From Firmicutes bacterium UBA994 (GTDB lineage: Bacteria; Bacillota; UBA994): a stretch of 18,576 bases of DNA. Of this stretch, positions 14,436-18,576 are shown piece after piece (position 1 is the stretch's first letter; every line of letters starts with the position of its first letter). The DNA is taken from NCBI GenBank assembly GCA_002292025.1, contig DBBC01000056.1:13156-31731 (forward strand), in the 5' to 3' direction. The notes beneath the pieces are model-generated. The model saw nothing but the letters and a program-made list of their open reading frames with translations. It was not told the origin of the DNA and ran no database searches. The position numbers and the translations under genes are program-made.

Positions 14436-15021
14436 AGTGGTATCGGCGGAGCTAGTCACTTCAGCGCTAGCACTTGGTCAAATGCCCGCCGGGGCTTTGC
14501 CGGAAATCGCGATCATCGGTCGCAGCAACGTAGGCAAGTCTTCGCTCATTAACTCCCTGCTGCAACGGCGCGCCTTAGCCCGCATTTCCGCTCAGCCCGG
14601 TAAGACGCGGCTTATGAATTTTTACCTAATTAACGAGGAGTTCCATCTCGTTGATGTACCGGGGTATGGGTATGCCAAATTTAGTCAGACTGAGCGGGCT
14701 GCGACACGGCAACGCCTGCAGGACTACTTGCTAAAGCGCGGCCAGCTCCGGTTGGTGCTGCAGCTGGTAGACATTCGTCATGCTCCGTCAACGGACGACT
14801 GCATATTCCATACACTTGTAAGAAATACCGGCATTCCCGTGAAGGTGGTGGCCACAAAAGCAGATAAAGTGGTGCGTTCTCGTCTGGCGCAACATCTGAG
14901 CGTTATCGGGGAGACTTTGCGTCTAGCGCCAGAGGAATTGCTGATCACTTCCTCACAGGGCAAGAGTGGGATAGACTTGCTGTGGGCTCATATTCTTAGA
15001 ACGATACGACTACACGAGTGA
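14428..15021 (+). CDS. engB: Ribosome biogenesis GTP-binding protein EngB (YsxC/YihA)
   Basis: A 197-residue TRAFAC-class GTPase needed for late assembly of the large ribosomal subunit. Seen: the N-terminal lead-in with LPEIAIIG, G1 GRSNVGKS, the QPGKTR segment bearing the G2 threonine, G3 DVPGYGYAKF, G4 TKADK and a G5-like SSQGKSG near the C-terminus. Length is normal. The GTG start overlaps the lon stop by 8 bp, implying coupled translation, as is usual for the lon–engB pair in Bacillota. No separate promoter is seen. The gene ends 47 bp before the ATP-grasp gene. Confidence 0.96.
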   Translation: MGKVVSAELVTSALALGQMPAGALPEIAIIGRSNVGKSSLINSLLQRRALARISAQPGKTRLMNFYLINEEFHLVDVPGYGYAKFSQTERAATRQRLQDYLLKRGQLRLVLQLVDIRHAPSTDDCIFHTLVRNTGIPVKVVATKADKVVRSRLAQHLSVIGETLRLAPEELLITSSQGKSGIDLLWAHILRTIRLHE

Positions 15022-15068
15022 GAGAGACAAATTGCATTCGCGCGGAGAATACATTTGAGGCGTGCTAA

Positions 15069-16076
15069 ATGGGACTTAGAATAGCCTTACTCTACAACTT
15101 GAAGCATGAAGCACAGGAGAGCGACGATGACCCCCCTGACTTGCTCGCTGAGCTAGACTCAGCGAGCACCATCGAGGCTATAAGGGAAGCGCTGCTCCAA
15201 GCGGGATACGAGGTATCTTGTCTGGAAGGCACCCCGGCCGCTCTGTTTCCACTGACGCACGGCAGTTTCGACCTAGCCTTTAACATCTGCGAAGGGTACA
15301 AGGGCAGAAACAGAGAAGCCCATATTCCGGCGCTACTCGAGATGATTGGCCTGCCTTATTCTGGGTCGGACGTTCTTACACTAGCCATCAGTCTTGACAA
15401 ACCCACCACGAAGAAGATTCTCTTGCATGAAGGCGTCCCCACGCCGCGGTTTCAGGTGTTTTACGACCCAGCCAGCCCTTTGGACCGCGCGCTTACCTTT
15501 CCGCTGATTGTGAAGCCCGCGCATGAGGGTTCATCTATGGGAATCAGTTCTAATTCACGTGTCGACGACGAGGTAGCGCTCAGGCGACAAATAGATTTTA
15601 TCTGCCGCAGCTACAAACAACCGGCACTCGTCGAGCAGTTTGTTGCCGGCAGGGAATTTACCATCGGGATTATTGGGAACGGGGCCGACGTTTCTACCTT
15701 GCCGATTATGGAGATCGACTTCTCACGAGTGCCTGGCTCAGCTAACAACATGTATACTTATCAATTCAAAAAGGAATGGACGGCGCGAGAGAACTCTCTG
15801 TGTCCCGCGCCGCTAGACGAAGCTGTGGCAACCTTCATGCGTCACCTCGCCCTGCGCGCCTTTGCCGCCTTAGGTTACCGGGACTTTGCGCGGGTAGATT
15901 TTAGGCTCAGTGAGGACGGCTCCCCCTACGTCATTGAGGTGAACCCCTTGCCTGGGTTAGCGCCGGGTTACAGCGACTTCCCTGTGTCAGCGGAAGCGTC
16001 GGGTATCGCTTACACGCAGCTGATTGCATTGCTGGTGGAGACAGCCCTGCGCCGTGTGCGAGGCATCATATGCTGA
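15069..16076 (+). CDS. D-alanine–D-alanine-ligase-like ATP-grasp protein, substrate unknown
   Basis: A 335-residue ATP-grasp enzyme related to D-Ala-D-Ala ligases, which join a carboxylate to an amine through an acyl phosphate. Seen: ATP-binding KPAHEGSSMGI from K149, the VEQFVAGREFTIG segment, and magnesium ligands D277 (ARVDF), E290 and N292 (IEVNPLPGL), with the same spacing as in DdlB. The N-terminal GGxSxE motif that holds the first D-alanine in true Ddl enzymes is absent. The N-terminus is instead LLYNLKHEAQESDDDPPD followed by FNICEGYKG. The C-terminal PGYSDFP also differs from the usual Ddl substrate loop. It is therefore probably not the cell-wall ligase and may use another amino acid or peptide. 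The ATG has GAGGCG upstream. It is likely read through from engB, since no terminator lies between them. Confidence 0.8.
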   Translation: MGLRIALLYNLKHEAQESDDDPPDLLAELDSASTIEAIREALLQAGYEVSCLEGTPAALFPLTHGSFDLAFNICEGYKGRNREAHIPALLEMIGLPYSGSDVLTLAISLDKPTTKKILLHEGVPTPRFQVFYDPASPLDRALTFPLIVKPAHEGSSMGISSNSRVDDEVALRRQIDFICRSYKQPALVEQFVAGREFTIGIIGNGADVSTLPIMEIDFSRVPGSANNMYTYQFKKEWTARENSLCPAPLDEAVATFMRHLALRAFAALGYRDFARVDFRLSEDGSPYVIEVNPLPGLAPGYSDFPVSAEASGIAYTQLIALLVETALRRVRGIIC

Positions 16077-16190
16077 CTAAGACAGACATCTCGCCCTAAT
16101 CGATCCGGCGGTGCGCCAATCAGGGCTTGCCAATCTTGGGCGATTTGCATACTGTATTCTCAGTGAAAAGACGATGTAGGAGTGAGATTT

Positions 16191-17567
16191 GTGAAAGTAA
16201 GGGTAATGGATACTACTCTGCGTGACGGGCAACAGTGCTTGATGGCCACGCGCCTCAAAACGACGGACATGCTTCCTATCTGCGAAGATATGAACAAAGT
16301 TGGCTTTCACTCCATGGAAGTGTGGGGCGGAGCCACCTTTGACAGCTGCTTAAGGTTTCTAAACGAAGACCCATGGGAGCGGCTGCGCGCCTTGCGCCGC
16401 GCCTTGCCCGATACGACGTTGCAGATGCTGCTGCGCGGTCAGAATGTGCTGGGGTATCGCCACTACGCCGACGACATAGTGCGCGAGTTTGTGCGTTTGT
16501 CCCTCAAGAATGGCATCGATGTAATACGCATCTTTGATGCCTTAAACGATACCCGCAATCTGGCAGCCGCCATTAAGGCCGTTAAGGAGTTCGGCGGGCA
16601 CGCCCAAGGCACAGTAGTATACACCATCAGCCCCCTGCACAGTATCGAGCACTTTGTAGAGACGGCACGCGAGATAGTGAATATGGGCGTAGATTCACTC
16701 TGCATTAAGGATATGGCTGGGCTCATCTCGCCCCAAGACGCCTACGAGCTGGTCAAACGCTTCAAGCAAGAGTTTTCCTTACCGCTGGAGCTTCACTCCC
16801 ATTACAGCAGCGGCATGGCCGGAATGGCCTACCTTAAAGCGGTAGAAGCAGGTGTAGATGTCATCGATACCGCCATGTCCCCGCTAGCCTTAGGCTCCAG
16901 CCAGCCCTGCACCGAGACAATGGTCGCCGCGCTGCAAGGTACCCCCTATGATACAGGTCTGGATCTGGAGTTGTTATCCAGAGTGAGCGAACGCCTGAAG
17001 AAGTTGCTTGCTAACTATCCCGAAATTAAAGGTACGGCCTATAACGTTGACACCAACGTCATCTCGTACCAAATCCCCGGCGGCATGATTTCGAACTTTA
17101 TTTCGCAGTTAGGCGATCAAGTTCACAAACTACCCGACGTTCTGGCAGAAGTGCCGCGCGTGCGCGCTGACCTTGGTTTCCCGCCGCTCGTTACCCCGAG
17201 CAGTCAAATTGTCGGCACGCAGGCCGTGCTTAATGTGGTCGCCGGGGAGCGATACAAGATGGTTTCGAATGAAGTGAAGAACTTCCTCGCCGGGCAGTAC
17301 GGGCGTGTTCCCGGGCAGATTGACGAGGCTTTCCGCCGGAGGATAATCGGGGATACGCCGGTCGTTTCTGGGCGCTTCGCCGATACATTATCGCCTGAGC
17401 TGGCCGCGATGCGCAAAGAAGTGGCGCCTCTGATGGAGCAGGAGGAAGATGTGCTCTCCTACGCGCTGTTCCCCCAGGTCGCGCAGAAGTTCTTTAAGGA
17501 CCGATACGCTGCTAAATACGGGATAGATTTTGACCTCGCGGATAAGAAGGGCGGGTATCCGGTCTAG
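16191..17567 (+). CDS. Biotin-dependent carboxyltransferase subunit (pyruvate carboxylase subunit B / oxaloacetate decarboxylase alpha type), no biotin domain
   Basis: A 458-residue carboxyltransferase that moves CO2 between carboxybiotin and pyruvate/oxaloacetate. Seen: the N-terminal TIM barrel with MDTTLRDG (metal ligand D12, substrate residues R11 and Q15), the carbamylated lysine position K173 (CIKDMAG), metal histidines H202 and H204 (LHSHYSSG), EVWGGATFD and NEDPWERLR, then the PYC_OADA domain to the end. The sequence usually reading RDAHQS is RDGQQC here. The protein stops where a linker and biotinyl domain (MKM motif) would start, so a separate biotin carrier would be needed. The GTG at 16191 is chosen because AGGAG at 16178-16182 gives an 8-base spacer and the family N-terminus fits; a GTG at 16182 overlaps that site. 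Whether it works in a carboxylase, decarboxylase or transcarboxylase is not decided by sequence. Confidence 0.86.
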   Translation: MKVRVMDTTLRDGQQCLMATRLKTTDMLPICEDMNKVGFHSMEVWGGATFDSCLRFLNEDPWERLRALRRALPDTTLQMLLRGQNVLGYRHYADDIVREFVRLSLKNGIDVIRIFDALNDTRNLAAAIKAVKEFGGHAQGTVVYTISPLHSIEHFVETAREIVNMGVDSLCIKDMAGLISPQDAYELVKRFKQEFSLPLELHSHYSSGMAGMAYLKAVEAGVDVIDTAMSPLALGSSQPCTETMVAALQGTPYDTGLDLELLSRVSERLKKLLANYPEIKGTAYNVDTNVISYQIPGGMISNFISQLGDQVHKLPDVLAEVPRVRADLGFPPLVTPSSQIVGTQAVLNVVAGERYKMVSNEVKNFLAGQYGRVPGQIDEAFRRRIIGDTPVVSGRFADTLSPELAAMRKEVAPLMEQEEDVLSYALFPQVAQKFFKDRYAAKYGIDFDLADKKGGYPV

Positions 17568-18576
17568 TGTTGTATGCCTATGCGTTGGTAGCAGCAGCGG
17601 CAGCTCTAATAATTTGGCGGATGCTCTTGCCCGCGGATTTGCGCCTCAACCGACGGTATTTGGCGAGGTTTCTTAGAGATAGCGCGGGTAAAGGCCCAAG
17701 CAAATTGCGCCTAGCCAAAATACCGCTCTGGCTAAGTGGGGCAGACAACGAGGAATTTGTCTGCTACCATGTCGAGGCTGAGTTCCACGATGGTAGCCGC
17801 CAGCAGGCCACCGTGCAGATTCTCTATCCCTTAGAGTCACTGCAGCGCGAACGCGAGCAGCAGCAGAAGCCCCATATGGCCGAGGACTTTAATGCCATGC
17901 AGAACCCGACGCGTCTTGGCGGCCCAAGCACCCCGCAAGACGATGCCGCTAGATTCAAAGAAGACCCCCTACGTGAGCTCACGGCGGAGCGTAAGCTAAT
18001 TGCACAAAAAACCGAGCAGTTTGACCGCGAGATAGAACAGTTGCGGCTTCTCCAAAGTTGCGGCGATTTCTTTCCGCGCCTGATTGCCTACGACCGCACC
18101 CGACATATTGCGGTTCTGACCGCTGTAGGCAGCAAGCGCTTGGATACGACCTTGCACGCCTGCCCGCGTGACTCGCGCCTTCCGTTGTTGCAGGATGCGC
18201 TGGTAAGACTTGCCGTGTTTCACGCGTCATGCGGTAATCTGGCCCTCAGTTTACCTGACCCGAGCAGCCACGCAGCACCGGCAATCCGCAGTCAAATCGC
18301 CGGTACGTTGGCGTTCCTAGTGTCAGCGGGGGAGATGCCAAAGGACGGTGAGCTCACTCCGCTACTTGACTCCACGGCACCCATTTGGAGCGCTGGCGCG
18401 AATTACACCGGCGTTAGGCTGGCCGACGCCTCACCCCGCGCCTTGTATGTCCATAACGGCACTGTAAGCCCGCTAAACTACGGGCAGTTAAAGCTAGGTA
18501 TAACCCTGCTTGATGTGGTTGAACTCTTGTGCGACCCGGCCGTGCCGCTGACGCCGGAGGAAGAGATAGCGCTATT
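17567..18576 (+). CDS. Hypothetical membrane-anchored protein with a degenerate kinase/phosphotransferase-like region, C-terminus cut off
   Basis: An open frame of 336 codons running off the right edge, not a recognised gene. The GTG start shares one base with the stop of the carboxyltransferase gene, so coupling is likely. Residues 2-17 are hydrophobic and alanine-rich, ending in basic residues: a probable N-terminal membrane anchor. After a charged Gln-rich segment, residues 152-195 (FDREIEQLRLL, then FFPRLIAYD, then AVLTAVGSKRLDTTL) recall the N-lobe-to-hinge part of aminoglycoside phosphotransferase or lipopolysaccharide-kinase folds. Where the catalytic HGDxHxxN and DFG-like motifs would fall, I see SAGAN (275-279) and NYG (304-306), then LDVVELL, like the final helix of such domains. 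If the homology holds, it is a pseudokinase. Codon use resembles that of its neighbours and there is no sign of transfer. Confidence 0.6.
   Translation, partial: MLYAYALVAAAAALIIWRMLLPADLRLNRRYLARFLRDSAGKGPSKLRLAKIPLWLSGADNEEFVCYHVEAEFHDGSRQQATVQILYPLESLQREREQQQKPHMAEDFNAMQNPTRLGGPSTPQDDAARFKEDPLRELTAERKLIAQKTEQFDREIEQLRLLQSCGDFFPRLIAYDRTRHIAVLTAVGSKRLDTTLHACPRDSRLPLLQDALVRLAVFHASCGNLALSLPDPSSHAAPAIRSQIAGTLAFLVSAGEMPKDGELTPLLDSTAPIWSAGANYTGVRLADASPRALYVHNGTVSPLNYGQLKLGITLLDVVELLCDPAVPLTPEEEIAL

Noticed and set aside
16077..16190. Promoter for the carboxyltransferase gene (TTGCCA with TACTGT)
   Set aside because: The -10 matches only three of six bases, and other spacings in the gap are no better.

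Overview
The window looks like chromosomal DNA of a low-to-mid GC, Gram-positive-type anaerobe of the Bacillota, most likely in class Clostridia. The evidence is an oxygen-sensitive glycyl radical enzyme with its activase, strong AGGAGG ribosome binding sites with many GTG and TTG starts, a MarR–murI–rph–rdgB–yfcE block, and a tig–clpP–clpX–lon–engB block in the order usual for this phylum. I cannot name the genus from the sequence.

Layout. From 1 to 2039 (minus strand) lie hypE and the N-terminal half of hypD, an activase and glycyl radical dehydratase pair for trans-4-hydroxy-L-proline. From 2235 to 3728 (plus) is an exported N-acetylmuramoyl-L-alanine amidase with four SH3-type domains. 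Between these two divergent units is a perfect 8-bp inverted repeat that may be an operator. From 3803 to 4805 (minus) are an M55 D-aminopeptidase and, behind it, an unrecognised 32-residue basic ORF whose stop codon lies in the loop of a terminator-like hairpin. From 5039 to 8294 (plus) come a MarR regulator with its own terminator, then murI, rph, rdgB and a YfcE-type phosphoesterase. The last three overlap one another.

From 8346 to 8685 are three tRNA genes: Arg-TCT, His-GTG and Arg-ACG. A 7 x 7-base tandem repeat sits between the first tRNA and the promoter of the second. From 8758 to 15021 is the protein quality-control block: trigger factor, ClpP, ClpX (ending in a strong terminator), Lon with its own promoter region, and the ribosome-assembly GTPase EngB. 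From 15069 to the end are a D-Ala-D-Ala-ligase-like ATP-grasp enzyme, a biotin-dependent carboxyltransferase subunit lacking the biotin domain, and the start of a membrane-anchored protein resembling an aminoglycoside-phosphotransferase/kinase fold without its catalytic residues.

Much of the window is conserved housekeeping. The parts most worth a second look are the small ORF at 3803-3901, the degenerate kinase-like ORF at 17567-18576, the operator-like palindromes in the divergent intergenic regions, the heptamer array between the tRNAs, and the Ddl-like ATP-grasp protein without the usual N-terminal Ddl motif. I found no CRISPR array, insertion sequence, prophage or obvious defence system.
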